Shown: positions 11,201-23,260 of the stretch, one piece after another
How the letters are laid out: the number at the start of each line of letters is the position of its first letter
Numbering within the stretch: the first letter of the stretch is position 1
Origin: Leucocoprinus leucothites
Lineage: Eukaryota > Basidiomycota > Agaricomycetes > Agaricales > Agaricaceae
Reading direction: 5' to 3'
Assembly (NCBI GenBank): GCA_013368445.1
Contig: JAACJO010000010.1
Coordinates: forward strand, 930,001 to 994,000
Length of the DNA stretch: 64,000 nt
Position numbers and translations under genes: made by a program
Notes under the pieces: generated by a model
Database searches by the model: none
Seen by the model: only the letters and a program-made list of their open reading frames with translations
What the model was told of the DNA's origin: nothing

Positions 11201-12478
11201 CGTGTTCAGTCTCAGCGTTTAACCCGGCGGAGGGTCGGATTCCACTCACTACAAGACCCTCGCTTAGGACAACTAATTCCAGCCCCCGTCCTTTGTCTGA
11301 CGACGTTCTTTCACAAGAGGAGACTATCAATGAATCTCCATCTGAAAGTGACCTTTATAGTGCATCCCCAAACAATGATTCATCTTTGACCTTCTTGAGC
11401 GAGAATTCTGCCGCTTCAGAGGGATTTGTCAAAGTCGATATGGAAATGGATCCAAAACTGTGGGAAGCCAGAAATGAACGTCGATACCGCATGTCTTTGA
11501 CTCATCGTTATCATCATTCCCGTGTGTAGACCCTGCTTTGCATTGTCTGCCGGCGCTAACAAGGCGTTTATCAGTGTCCTTAGCGCTTTGGGACCCTGTG
11601 CCAGTGGCTGTTGGCGCTGTCGGATATGCCTTGAAGCCCAATGGAAGTTTCGTGACGCTGTTCAATGCCATAAATCCGACAGAGATCGATGATCCACGAG
11701 TCCAAAGCATGCCGTCTATTGCGGGATATGGGAGTGCTCCGATCGGCAGTCACCGACATGCAACGCGGAACGCGGCTTTGCGGGGACTTGATGCTGTGGT
11801 TGGGTTCTTGAATTCCGGAAAGCGAGATGACCCTTCCCCCAAGTGAGGATTTTCGATCAATTCGTGTTTTAATCCATCCTGATAGTGTCAGAAGCTTTAG
11901 TAGAAGGGCCTCGCTTCCGCTGAGAGCTGGCCATAAAGTGGCGTATATGTATACCGAATCGACGGAATACCGATATATGCGTGAGCTGGATGCGGCAAAG
12001 GCGTGGTTCAAAGCCAACGCGGACCGAATCATCGAGGCATTTGGAGAACACAGCGTGCACAGAGAAGACTTGATGCTCAGTACGTGTCTTCTTGAATCAG
12101 TCTGAGAGGTCGTCTGATTGGTCCCAAGTCATAGGTGTCCTTCAGGCGCCGAACTATGCCCTTTTCGTCAGCCACAATCATCCTGATGGGAACGTGAGTG
12201 GTGACAAATTCCTCATAGAAGTAATGATAGGCTGAATGACCTTTCAATCATGGCAGGTTCATTTCCACACATACAGTCCCAGACAAGGGAGGCCCTGGGG
12301 GACTTTTTCGACAGACACCAATGCATTGGACGAACATGGAGGACCATCTTACCATGAGCCCTCGCCGACACCGCACCAATGTGCGTGCAAGGTATCTATC
12401 AATGGCGACCCACCCAAGGCGATGCTTCTCGCTAGGTTGCGTTTCCCTCCAGACGCCATTGAACCTACTAGTTTATGA
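8281..12478 (+). CDS. MLKL-like four-helix domain plus TKL-type kinase plus C-terminal module
   Basis: Fourteen exons (8281-8805, 8867-9016, 9067-9201, 9251-9389, 9454-9959, 10016-10478, 10533-10638, 10692-10856, 10907-11152, 11210-11521, 11575-11842, 11886-12079, 12135-12193, 12257-12478) give about 1163 residues. Residues 1-175 are Ser-rich and unstructured. Residues 176-320 resemble the helical N-terminal domain of MLKL-type proteins (MPLLELVPVPG, RLTERC, PFLKRFLKREE, then a helical LNRQLDQEL). Kinase, about 486-775: G-loop VGVGFFSDVYEG, VAIK lysine, HGDLK with catalytic Asp, DFG, and TLRWQAPE. The last 280 residues form an uncharacterised module with motifs LALWDPVPVAVG and APNYALFVSH. 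Animal MLKL permeabilises membranes during necroptosis; a death-effector or signalling role here is inference. The junction 9201/9251 is out of phase by one base, so either that model is wrong or the gene carries a lesion. Confidence 0.8.
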
Positions 12479-13195
12479 TCTATACTTATTGCCACATTGT
12501 TATCCCCATCACTTTAACTATAGTACCCTGATATCACCCTATTACAATCTATACACCTCGTACCTCTACCACCACCGCTAGTATTTTTACCTGAACATGA
12601 TGTCGGGACTCGGAAGGCATACTGAATTTGCATCTGACAGATGACTAAGTATGGTAATTCATCTTGACATCCAGGGTCGGCAAAAATTTCATTTCTGGCA
12701 ACCCCATCCTCCTTCCACCACGCACCCTCGATCCGGGACAACTGAGCTTCAATTCTTACGATATACAAGGAGAATGCACATAATGGATTCGTTCCGTTGC
12801 ATAAAATTCGACCCCAGCCGCACAACGCAATCTTACCAGACACGAGGCGTGAATGAACCTGCTGACAAGAACCTGGAGAGGTACTGTGATAGTTAGCTAT
12901 GAGACGTTCGTCTACAGGGAGCTCGTTTAACATGCATGCCTTTCTCGAGGCAAACGTAAGACGACGAAGGCGTGTGTGGCTACCACTCTCCCGATGTCCG
13001 CACAAACCGCACCAGATTTCCCTCAAATTCTTGCTACATTAGCCGCGCGAAGACATTGAATTCATGAACCAGCTCGATCAATCTTTTGTACTGAGCTGCG
13101 ATCTTGAAATGACATTGGCCTCGTGCGCTTTCACATAAATCTACGTCCTAAACCGCCCGCAAGTAGGACGCACCCCTATCGTGTTCTGTGCGAAG
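12479..13195. other. Intergenic between kinase and DUF6535 genes
   Basis: A 170-codon open frame on the minus strand (12514-13026) is Cys- and Arg-rich, lacks any domain pattern, and I treat it as chance. The right part is the promoter of the DUF6535 gene. Confidence 0.4.
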
Positions 13196-15191
13196 ATGTC
13201 TGGTCAAGTAAGTTTATCATGACTTCTGCGGCCCTGCGACGCTGACTGAACCGTTGCCTTAGGCATCTCCAGTTCTTTCACCCCAACAACATGATAAATG
13301 TTCTTCCCCAGAAGTAGACCCATGGGAGGTCTGCAACAAGTATGCCAAGAAACATACGAAAGAACTATGCGAAAGCTGGCGCGACGAGGTCGACAAACTG
13401 CTCATCTTCGTGAGTCTTCTCGTATCCGAGTTTCCCGGACCTGTCGTCATGACCTTTATTCATCATAGGCCGGTTTGTTCTCTGGTGTTGTGACCGGTTT
13501 TGCCATCGAGTCTTATCATTCTGTGACGGAAGATTCTTCAGAGACAACAGTTCTCCTACTCAGAACACTCGTTCTCCAACTCGATAACATCACAAATCCT
13601 CAGTCGAACCCCATCAACCTCAACCCCCAGCTCGACAAAATACCTGCATCAGCGAAGCGAATCAATACTTTCTGGTTCCTGAGTCTCGCCCTCAGCTTGT
13701 CGACGGTCATGGCTGGAATACTTTGTCTCCAGTGGATACGGGAATACGAACGAAACGCTAATGTATCCCACCGCGAAGACGTTGCTCTTCATCACATGCG
13801 ATTCGAAGGCCTGCGAAACTGGCAGGTTTTTAAAATCCTCAGCGCCTTGCCGCTCTTGCTCATTGCTGCTTTACTACTCTTTTTCGCTGGTTTCATCGAG
13901 CTTTTGTGGGAAGTCGACCCGACCGCTGCTATCCTCGTTGCGATAGTGGTCGGTGTTGCGCTCCTCTTCATCGTCCTCACAACTGTTCTTCCTGCCGCTC
14001 AGTCCTTGTTTGTTTGTGCTGTTCCTGGACAGAAATTCTCGCAGTGTCCATATAAATCCCCACAAGCATGGATGATTCATAAATGCATACTCCTTGTTTC
14101 TCGTGCCGTTCAGTACTGGGGTCGAACATCATCCGCGTCAAGAAAGGCATCTACGTCCCTTGATCTATCCCGGATAGACAGTTGGCCGGCTTATGACGTT
14201 TTCCTTCGTCGACGCCGTGACGCGGATAAGAAAGCCGATACTCGCGATGTTGGACGTGGCTTGGCCTGGGTAGGCGAGACATTTGTTCAACACCAGGAGC
14301 TGGTGGAGGCTGTCTCGCAATGCATGCGCGACCTCGATCCAAAGATTGCACTTGAGTCACTCGCTCAAATGGACATCAGCCGTGCAGATCGAGTGCGAGA
14401 TCGCGTCGGGTCAATTCAGCGCACCAATTCCATCTCTGAAAGCCGACGAAACGGCAGTATAGGAGCTGCGAAAGATCTCGTTGTATCCCATGTTCTGGAG
14501 CACCTAGTCAAGAAAGTTGAACAAGCTCACATGTCTTCCAGCCTCCTGCGTCAACGTCTCAGCTTGTTCCTGAAGATCAATGAAGAGGGAGAACCGACCG
14601 AAGCGGTTGACTGTCCAGTCAATCTCAACAATGTAGCGCATATTTTTGAAAGTGCGCGTCTTATGTTTCTCTAGTTGCATCGACTAATAGCAAGATACAG
14701 GCGACAACGAACGAGATCGAGTTCTACAGTGCATTAATTCCATGCTCGAGAAGGACTTGGAATGTAACGCCACGCATACGAATGGCGCCTTTGAGATATT
14801 GTATTCAATCCTCCAGGAGACCCCGCGACGTCCTCACACCCTCGAGGTGGTCCAACGATCACTCAGGACAGTATTATTGTGGGTTCAGAAGGACAGCGTG
14901 GACGACCCGACGTCCGGGAAACCAGAGCGGAGATTAAAACAAGGCGTCATGTTCACTCGACTCATTCTAGCTTGCCAAGGAGACAAGGACCGCCCTGTCA
15001 TCAACGAGTTTCGTAGAGGCATTGAGAACCACATCAGCTCCTTATTCGGGGCTGGGCTTAAGCCTGACCCAAACTCTCGTTTGGATTATCCCTACCTAGC
15101 AAAGTTTCAGACATCTCGTAATCTAGTAGATGCTGCTTCGGACGGTGATCTTCGTGTATTCTCCTCGGTTAAGTATGAGAATCTCGTATGA
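13196..15191 (+). CDS. DUF6535 membrane protein A
   Basis: Four exons (13196-13207, 13263-13409, 13469-14651, 14701-15191) give 610 residues with all phases consistent. The first exon codes only MSGQ. The DUF6535 signature is clear: WEVCNKYAKKHTKELCESW followed by DEVDKLLIF, then AGLFSGVVTGFAIES as the first membrane segment, LRTLVLQLDNITNP, and INTFWFLSLALSLSTVMAGI as the second (residues about 115-140). Two more hydrophobic helices follow at about 180-200 and 205-230, so four membrane passes are predicted. The cytosolic C-terminal half is helical and carries a Cys-Ile-Asn repeat-like region (LQCINSMLEKD). DUF6535 is heavily expanded in Agaricomycetes; its role is unknown. A diverged paralog lies at 47712-50970 on the other strand. 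Confidence 0.88.
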
Positions 15192-15766
15192 ACTTATATG
15201 TTTGGTAGGAGAATCCATTAATGATGTTATAGTCCTAGTCCTCTGAAATGTAGGCTTCTACACAGATCATTAGACGCAAGTTGTTTGATCGTCATCATTC
15301 GTCACTTTGCGCTGAGCGCTCGGAATGCGGTGAAGTATGGTATATAATTAGACCATCACTACAGAAAATGAGGGAATGTAATGCTCACCTGTTAAACTTA
15401 TTGCGGCTAGAAGGATGAAGAACAAGAGAGAATAAAGGAGAAGACTCGCGAGAGCGCCAAAAATAATTAGGTCGCCATCACATGATGTCATTAGCCTCAG
15501 GGGTCGGCGGCTACGATTGTCCCTGTAAGCTTACAGATATCCCTGGGCTTTCAAGAGCTTCTTCGTCGTTCAAAGATCTAGAAAAATGCGGGAAAACAAT
15601 CTTGGGGCCTAACAGTCACTACGATATTGTATGGTGTTCAACCTCAACCTGAGTCCTCTGGTCGGCGCGACGGCTTCTTGCCCTCGCTAGTGACTCTTTC
15701 ACACGAACGATAGTATAACCATGCTCTAGACCTCAGACCCAGGTTGGCAATCTACCACGAGACATA
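15192..15766. other. Intergenic, no gene seen
   Basis: No open frame over about 60 codons with any plausible signature. The right side is the promoter of the F-box gene at 15767. Confidence 0.5.
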
Positions 15767-17618
15767 ATGCACGGCGCCCTACACATCGACGAGATCCTAA
15801 TGAAGATATTTGAGGATCCAAACCTCGAATGTCTTATAGCCAAATGCACACAGATTGAACCTTCTGAGAGCGAGGTCTATCAGTGGCATTCCAAACCAAC
15901 GTTATTGGCCATTGCATCTACGTGCAAGACTTTCTACGAGCTTGCCAGCAGAGTACTTTGGCGCCAGGTTGACGGCCTCCATAGACTACTTCGACTTATG
16001 CCCGAACACGTGGTGAAAGCCATCGACTTGGGTCCGGGCCAGCGGGAAAATGCACATATAACGACAGGGGGAGCTAACGCTACAGAATGCCGACAGACTA
16101 CTAGGAGAACTGAACAGGGAAGGTGCATAGTGCGTACACCCACTTCCCCCGCTCGAAGTAATCAACCGACCCATTTAATCGTATCGCCTTCCCTACCTCC
16201 AGGTGTTCTTGAAGAACCCGTCAGAGGAAGACTGGAAAACTTTTGATCGGTTTGCCTCATATGTGAGAGCACTCGGGCCAGCAACGCCTCAGCAGTCTCA
16301 ATTGAAACTTGGAGACAATGTCCTCTCGACGTTACGTGCTCGTTTTTGCGATAGAGGCATTCCCATTCTCCCCCAGCTTCGCAAGCTGTATTGCAGAACC
16401 TGCGAAGAATACCGCTACGGCTCTCTTCTCCTCTCCCCGCAACTCCATACACTCCAATTGTGCTTTCTATATCCTACTCCTTGTTTCACATGCCTACCTA
16501 CATTTATCAGGGATACCACCAGGTTCAGTTCAACAATGCAGCTGGACCATATCCATCTTTTCGCCGTGGCTAACCCTCACGAGAGAATGCGTGCCCAAGT
16601 CTCGGACTTGCTAACTCGCACTACTGTGAAGCTCAAAACTCTGGTGGCACCAGGGTTTTTCGTAGATTCTAGTGTCGCCAGTGCAGTGCTTCGCTCGCCA
16701 GAACTCGAGGAACTAGTAATAGGATTTTCGCCGTGGGACATCCAAGGGATGATAGGGGAGGAGATAAAGCACCCTCTCCTGAAACGAATTAACGTTGTCC
16801 ACATTCCCTCAGAGTGGAAAGAGACACTTGTGGAACGCTTTTATTCGGACTGGATCGAGAGACTCCATGCTCCAGGTTTAGTCGACGTTCAAATCAAGGG
16901 CGGTCCATATCAGCATACCTTCACCGCCGACATCAAGCGCTTTCTGCAGCTGTTGTCGATATCCGAGAGCTTCGCAGACGAACGTCAAGCCTGGAGGAAA
17001 CCCTGCATATCACTTGCCCCAGATACACAGTTCATGACGCCATTCAACCTTAACGACAATGCCCTGACCTTTTTCAACTCTCTTTACGTTCTCTGTGAAC
17101 CATCTAACACCCACCCTACGCGATCACGTTTCGCCGAACTTCGAATCCTTAATATGTACAATGTTCCTGTCGACCTGGCAGATGAAGAGATTGGGGCACT
17201 CGGGAGAGCCCTTCCTCAGCTCAGGGAATTGATGTTTTCCTCTGATGGGCAGGGACGAGAGAAATCCAGGACGACATTAGTTGCCCTTTGGCTCCTCGCG
17301 AAATATTGCAACAGAATTGAAGCAATATCACTCTTGATTGATGCCTCCTTCGATTGGAGATCATTTGCTGCCTTGGTTGGACCCAGAGACAACGTGCCCG
17401 ACAATGGTGAATCAAGTGGACCGTTTGACTGGGCAAAGGTCCATAACACAAATTTACACAGTCTGGTTGTCGGAGATTCCACCATCCAGAATGAGAGTTT
17501 CGTTTCCGACTTCTTGAATGCCATTTTCCCCCATATCGTTAACCTCTGTTACACGCGATCTCGGGAAGCAACTGAGGAGACAGAGAAGTGGAGGACCGTT
17601 AGGTACCAGCTTATGTAG
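15767..17618 (+). CDS. F-box/LRR-like protein
   Basis: A two-exon model, 15767-16129 and 16203-17618 with a 73 nt intron, gives 592 residues in frame. The N-terminus MHGALHIDEILMKIFEDP is the standard opening of Agaricomycete F-box proteins. It is followed by LLAIASTCKTFYELASRVLW, which corresponds to F-box helices 2 and 3. The rest is a long leucine-rich region that includes LPQLRKLYC, SPELEELVIGF, HPLLKRINVV and LPQLRELMF, the repeats that usually bind substrates of an SCF ubiquitin ligase. The exon 1 tail (about residues 85-121) is weakly conserved; an alternative with a donor at 16013 and a small middle exon from 16086 is possible but I could not make its phases fit. The target is unknown. 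Confidence 0.75.
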
Positions 17619-18173
17619 AACTTGTTCTTAGGCATCCGTAATAGACGAGCAGGTATCCATAGAGATTATATTGCGTGCTATTCGGTAGGTTGAACGGAGA
17701 ACCTTGCTTACCCAAGTAGCCTTTCTATTAACTTGTCGAATGAGAAGGATGAGAACCCTGAGAGGGACGCAGCCTCAGTTCAAGGAATTGATTGGAGTAA
17801 ACATGAATCGTGTGTACCGACTAATTTACAAAACAAGATTTTGTCGTCAGTCGGCACACATATAAATAAGTAGTACAGTAATCTCGATATATACTCGTAT
17901 TGACTGACAGTGGACAGGAGAGTTATCTACGTAAATATATTTACTCAAGGATAACAATGGAACTAGGAGGTAAAAGCGAAACAATCCAAAAAAAAAAACA
18001 ACGTTACAGTATGTAACAATCACAGGAACCATAAGAATGGGGGAACGTACGCGTAAAAGGCTAAAGCGGAGAAAGAAGACATTGACCACTGGGAAAGTAG
18101 AGATAAAAATCTATCAAACGACAATTTTACAATGAACATGACACGCTGGCTTCAGGAAAACCTGGCAGCGAAA
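17619..18173. other. Convergent 3' region between F-box and RasGEF genes
   Basis: The two flanking genes converge here, so this should hold both 3' untranslated regions. The sequence is AT-rich, with ATAAATA- and ATATATA-like tracts and an A-run near 17980-18000. No coding signal. Confidence 0.5.
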
Positions 18174-21100
18174 TTAGTCTGAATAAGTAGCTAGAACTCT
18201 TTGTAACGTGGCATCATCAAGAGCGCGAAGGCGTAGACAACGATTAAAGATCTTTTTGTCGACCTCGAATTGTACACGGCTGGCAAGGTGCTGGCCAGAA
18301 ACCAAGGATTTGATGACTTCTGCGATCCTGCGTTGTTTGTGGACGTTGATCAAAGGCTCGAGATTCATGGAATCGGGCAGTGGTGCCAAGGAAGAGAAGA
18401 CATCAGGTTGATATAAGGGGTCAAAGTTGTTTGTAGTAGGGTTCACGCCCACGGATTGGTGAGGAGCAGTAGGGTCAATGAGATCAGGGAGTTTCCCTAG
18501 TCGATGAAGTTGTGAGAGATACACGCCTAAACTGAATGTTAGTAATGCCGACAACAGAGTGAGATACGCTGACGGACCGATGAAAGGAATACAGGCAGAT
18601 GGAACTTGTAGGCGCTCAGCTTGCTTGCCCTTGCTATCTGTACCACCGCTCACGACCGAGGCCGAGCTCGTTTCCAGAGGTTTAGATTCAGCAATAGCAT
18701 CAGTGGCTTGTCGAATAAACTTGAAGTTGTCAACGCTCGAGGTGAACTGCTTCAAGTCCTTCAACACTCGCGTCTCAAAAATGCCGATGCGATGCCAAGC
18801 CGATCTTCGCATGGCTCTGGTAACCCAATCGCTCTGTAGAGCAGCAACGATGGCCGTGAGAGTGTGGAAATTACTCTGACCATAGCATTTCTGTGAAGAA
18901 GTTAGTATGTGTACTCCATGAAATAATGTTTCACTTGCCCATGCAATGCGGACGAATTTTCCGATAATCAGAGGCCGCTCACTCGGTTGGGTAAGGACAA
19001 TCTCCGAAATGACAAAGTTTGCCGTCAAGTTAAACCTGGCTCGAACAGCAGCCAGGGCACTGGTCTTCTCCGGGAACCGATGTTCAGCCTTGAACCGAGC
19101 GCGATCCTTTAAATACTCCGTCCAGTCAAGGATATCGATCTCTTCGGTTCCAGCCCAATCATCTAAAACCAGTTCCTCAAATTTGACACCCATGAAAAGC
19201 TCCCTATCAATCATAGAAAAGTGTTGTGCTAGGACTTCTGCGCGAACGCCAAGGATGAAAGACGTGTGCATGCGTGGAGCAATAGTGTTGCCAAATCTGG
19301 ACAGGGGTGCTTCTATATCCTGTTGCGGGATTGGAGATACTGGCAGTCGGCTCTGCAAGATCTCTGCAGGTACTGCCTCTTCGGGCGATGGCTTCGACTC
19401 GGTTGTCGGTGGAGAATCAGGAGGGTCGAGGCCAGGCGGAAGAGGTATGTTGAGAGGAAGCTGCTCGGATACAGGTGTTGTGGCGGAACCCTCATCGTTC
19501 AGCCCTTCATTTACCTGTAATTCGCTGGCTTCAGACGCTGATGTTGGAGGTGTCGAGACACTCTGCTCAGCCGAGCGGTCATCGACAGATGTCAAAGTGT
19601 CATCTTCCTCATCATCGCTGTCCCCAGGGAAACGTGGGTCTTCATCTTCATAATCGCCATTGACGAGACGTTCCCGAATATGCCGCACCCAGCCATTCAC
19701 CTTTGAGGCATTCTCCTGTTGTCGCTCGGGGTTGATGTGACCCTCCAGGCGACGAAGAGCAGCCTCGACACCAGCTTCTTCATCATCACTCAATGAATCA
19801 ATCAAGGCGTTCATTTGCCATTGATGAATATTTCCACCCAGACCGTGGGCTGACGATATACTTGAAGTGGACGGGCCAGAGGCAACAGATTCTCGAGAGA
19901 CGATGCCCAGGGAAGAAACAGTTTCTGGTCTTGGGGCAAACTCGAAGTCGCGACGAAGGGGGAGTTTACGAGAAGGTTTCTTAAGACCTGGAGGAGCAGA
20001 GGGGCCGGGAACATTTGCATCCGAGGAAGAATCAGACAAATCCAAGTCATCAAGTGAAGCGATGTCGAATTGCCACTGTGAATCACCAAGGGGTGGGAAT
20101 GTCGGTGCTTGTCCAAGCTCGGAGAGTGGAACACCATAGGATGTTGTTGATGTGGTCGCAATCGAGATGGGACGTTCAGAAGGTTGGGTATATCGATTTA
20201 TGTCCAAGTTAGCAGAAGATCTGTCATAGTCTTCCTCCGGTTGAGAGTCAGGGAGATTCTCAAGACTGGCCTGAATGGCTTCGGCATAACCTGGAGGAAG
20301 TGTAGGATCCGCTGCTCCAGGAGGAGAATGTGGGAGGGAGGAAGGAACAAAATGGGAGAGGACCGGTGTTACAGCGTCATCGCCGGAATCGTCATCTGAT
20401 GTCTGTGGAGCCTGGAGGACTGTTGATGCTTCGGGCTGAGGAGTGGCGGACGATACAGGTGGCAAGGTCATCAGGGGTTGTGGTGCCCTGAACCCTATTG
20501 TTTGTCGCCTGGCTTCGGCAGCTTTGAGGTAGGTTTCAACACCCCCATTAATAGTCAGCAAGTCTTTACCGACATTGAGGTCGAGGTCAAAAGCTGAGGC
20601 GTCAGCGCAAGCACTGATAGGACTGCGTGTCATGGACCGAGAATTGAGCACTCGAGTCCAACGACCCAAACGACCAATAGTCCTGACAAACGCTCGTGAC
20701 AAGGCGCTTTGGTGGATTGGGAGTACATGCAGCTGGTGAGACGCAGTCCCAGGATTGGATAAAGGACCCGGTGCATGGTCGGTGCGATGGAGGATGTTGA
20801 GTGAGGATATCGGAAGGGGCGTTGGGCGCGTAGGAGAAATACCACTGGTAATGTTCGTCGCAACCACGATGTTGGCATTCGCAATGTCGTTACCAGTGGA
20901 TTCAGGAACCTGAGCCTCTTCTGGAAGAAAATCCAGGTCTAGGTCGGAGTCTTCTCCCTCTTCCTGCGCCTTCTTTGTTACAATTTCTGCGAATTGCTTA
21001 CCGAGTACATGGTCCTGAGGTTTGACAGACTTCTCGGGCTTGTTCTTCGATGACTTGACCTGTGTGTGGGTCTGCTTGCATTCCTTCGCGACCTTGATCA

Positions 21101-23260
21101 GTCTCTTCACGATACCCTGTCACATAGAAACGTTAAGGGGACACATATATGCGGTCAATCAAAAGAACCCACCAGTCCGTCCGTGTTCTTCTTGAGCACG
21201 GGGTCCTTCAAAAGGGAATTCAGCCACTTGGTCATAAGAATACGCAGTTCACGATTTGGCAAGAAGTCGACGGTGAAGAAGGTGAGGAGCCAATATCGAA
21301 TAGCAACAAAGGTCCGAACGCGCACAATTCGCCGGACCTTCTCGTCGTCTGCCGAAACTGGTTTTTGCAATGCCCAGTGAAAGCGACAGATGAGTAGCTG
21401 GCACAAGTCAATCGCGGTGACGTAGGTTCGGTAGGTAAGGAAGAAGTTTAGTAGCTCGTCGTAGTTGAGGTCGCTAGTGAGCTGAGCAATCCAACGCTCA
21501 ATAGTGGCGGCAAGAAGAACCTTTGGTGGGGGTCCGCTGCCGCGGGAAGTGCGACTCGCATCTGAAGGACGACCTTTGGCTTTGCTCCGTCGCTTTGATA
21601 AACTAGAACTCCCGCCAACGGAACCATCAGTTATACTGTCGCGTGAGACGGAGTGATCATCATGATCCCATTCTGGATTGGGCTCTCCCCAGATGACAAA
21701 GCGAGGGTCGTCCCGAGGAGCAGCCGTATCATCGGCTGACAGAGAGAGCTTGATGACGGTTGTGTTGACTGTTTCCGGCGAAAAACGATCTAGGAGGGGT
21801 AAACCCCGGTAGGTCTGCAAAACATCGAATACTCTGGCCGAGTATTGCGTCAAGCTAGCAACCTCTGGTGAGAGTATATAGCCCACGTCCTGCTGCACCT
21901 CAGAAGGAAATTGAGTTTGCAGTTCGGAGGAACGTATTCTGAGAGCTGAAGCCGGTCGACTCGGGTCTTCATCACCGATGAGGGTCGTAACAGTGGAGTC
22001 CCGAGCAGGCGAGGGCCTGGTGTCGACTTGACGCGCTGTCTGGGTAGACTCGAATGAATGTTTTTCGTTCAACTGACGTTCGGGAGGCAGGAACCAAAAA
22101 GGCTGTTTGAGTGATGGAGAATCGAAAGCGACGCCAGGCCCGAAAGGTTGTTGGATCAGTGGCCGGATGTCAAAAGTAACTTGCGAACCATTCCCGCTCA
22201 AGTTTTGGGAAGAGTAGCTACCTGACGATGGAAGAGGGTCACACCACTCCATCACTTGGCCGAATATATCTCCTCGCTTTGGCGGAGGATAAGGCTGAGT
22301 ATTCTGGAGGTACCGAGGTGCATCGAAGGATGTTACGCTTTGCGAGTGGGTTCGACCTGAAGTATTGATTTTGGGTTGAGGTCGCTTGACCCCATCTCCC
22401 AATTCGGTTAGATCGGGAATGGATCGGGTTCTTCTCGCCTTTTTCGACCCAGATCCTTGGGCAACAGCAGTATGAGGTCGAACCGACATACTTCCATTTT
22501 TAAACATGGTGGGAGGTAAAAAATGCATGCTTATTCGAGACCGACGTTTTTGATTCGGTGAATGCGAGTCCGTCGAAGCCTTGGATAGCGTGTTACGGGG
22601 AGAAGTTGTCGATAGGATGCTAGCTCCCGATGCAGCAGGTGCCGATTGGTCTCTGAGGCTATTTGGTTCAAGGGATGTAAGAAAGAGGGAATGACAGCGT
22701 CATTGGTAACATACCCAACTCTGTATCGCCGCTGCCCGTGCTGATTCACGAAACCTGTAATCGTGTAGGGAGAGCGAGTCTGGACGTTGACACCATAATC
22801 TTGGTCCAGCACTCTCTTAAATCCTCGAGCGGCTGATCCGGAAGCCGTGTCAACGAAACTACCATCAACTGGATTACCCAGGTAAAACAACCACCCGCTC
22901 AGTACATGGCCATCTTGAGGACACATCAGAAGACTCACCGGCGACTACCATCTCTGCCGTGGCTATGTCAGGAGTTACTGTCGAGGTGTTCCCAGCTTCG
23001 GCGATGAGCTCGGACAAAGTTATACCAGACTTGCCGGTGAGGGGGGCTGAAAGAGGGAAGAAAAGGCGTGGGGAGGTTTGAGACGGTGTTGGAACGGCCG
23101 AATCGTCTTGTGATGTTTCATTGAAAGAGATCGATTTTTCGGGGAGTGGTGTATCAGACGGGGTAGGAGACGAGGCCGGACCCTCCACCTGTGGCGCATC
23201 TGGCGCAGACGCCTCTGGCAGAGGAGAGTCAATCGCATTTTCTGTTGGACTTGATGACAT
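18174..23260 (-). CDS. Ras-family guanine nucleotide exchange factor (Lte1-like layout)
   Basis: Six exons, in coding order 23260-22939, 22868-22715, 22658-21173, 21116-18939, 18890-18578, 18526-18174, give 1601 residues. The first 150 residues are Ser/Thr/Pro-rich. A RasGEF N-terminal helical motif lies at about 545-650 (LAATIERWIAQLTSDLNYDE, then LLNFFLTYRTYVT). A 600-residue low-complexity, acidic and Ser-rich stretch separates it from the C-terminal Cdc25-type catalytic domain from about 1265 on (ILGVRAEVLAQHFSMIDREL, FVRIAWKCYGQSNFHTLTAI, IPFIGVYLSQLHRLGKLPDL). GEF domains load GTP onto Ras-like GTPases. Two GEF halves split by a long disordered middle is the layout of yeast Lte1, linked to mitotic exit and polarity; Lte1 identity is a moderate-confidence inference, while the GEF assignment is firm. 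Intron 4 has a GC donor. Confidence 0.88.
18891..18938 (-). other. GC-AG intron in the RasGEF gene
   Basis: Splicing TGG to AAATGC restores the conserved catalytic text IAWKCYGQSNF in phase. The donor is then GCAAGT, the preferred sequence of GC-AG introns, and the branch site is TACTAAC. Using the nearby GT at 18934 leaves the frame off by one. The unspliced DNA is open here, so a naive model would retain the intron. Confidence 0.75.

Noticed and set aside
12514..13026. 170-codon minus-strand frame between the kinase and DUF6535 genes
   Set aside because: Cys/Arg-rich without domain pattern, no intron signals, and it overlaps the DUF6535 promoter.
16013..16085. Intron GTGAAAG...CTACAG in the F-box gene
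   Set aside because: The donor and acceptor look good, but the following mini-exon cannot be joined to the next exon in phase.
19811..20884. Several long Ser/Gly frames antisense or out of frame to the RasGEF gene
   Set aside because: Shadows of the low-complexity middle part of that gene.
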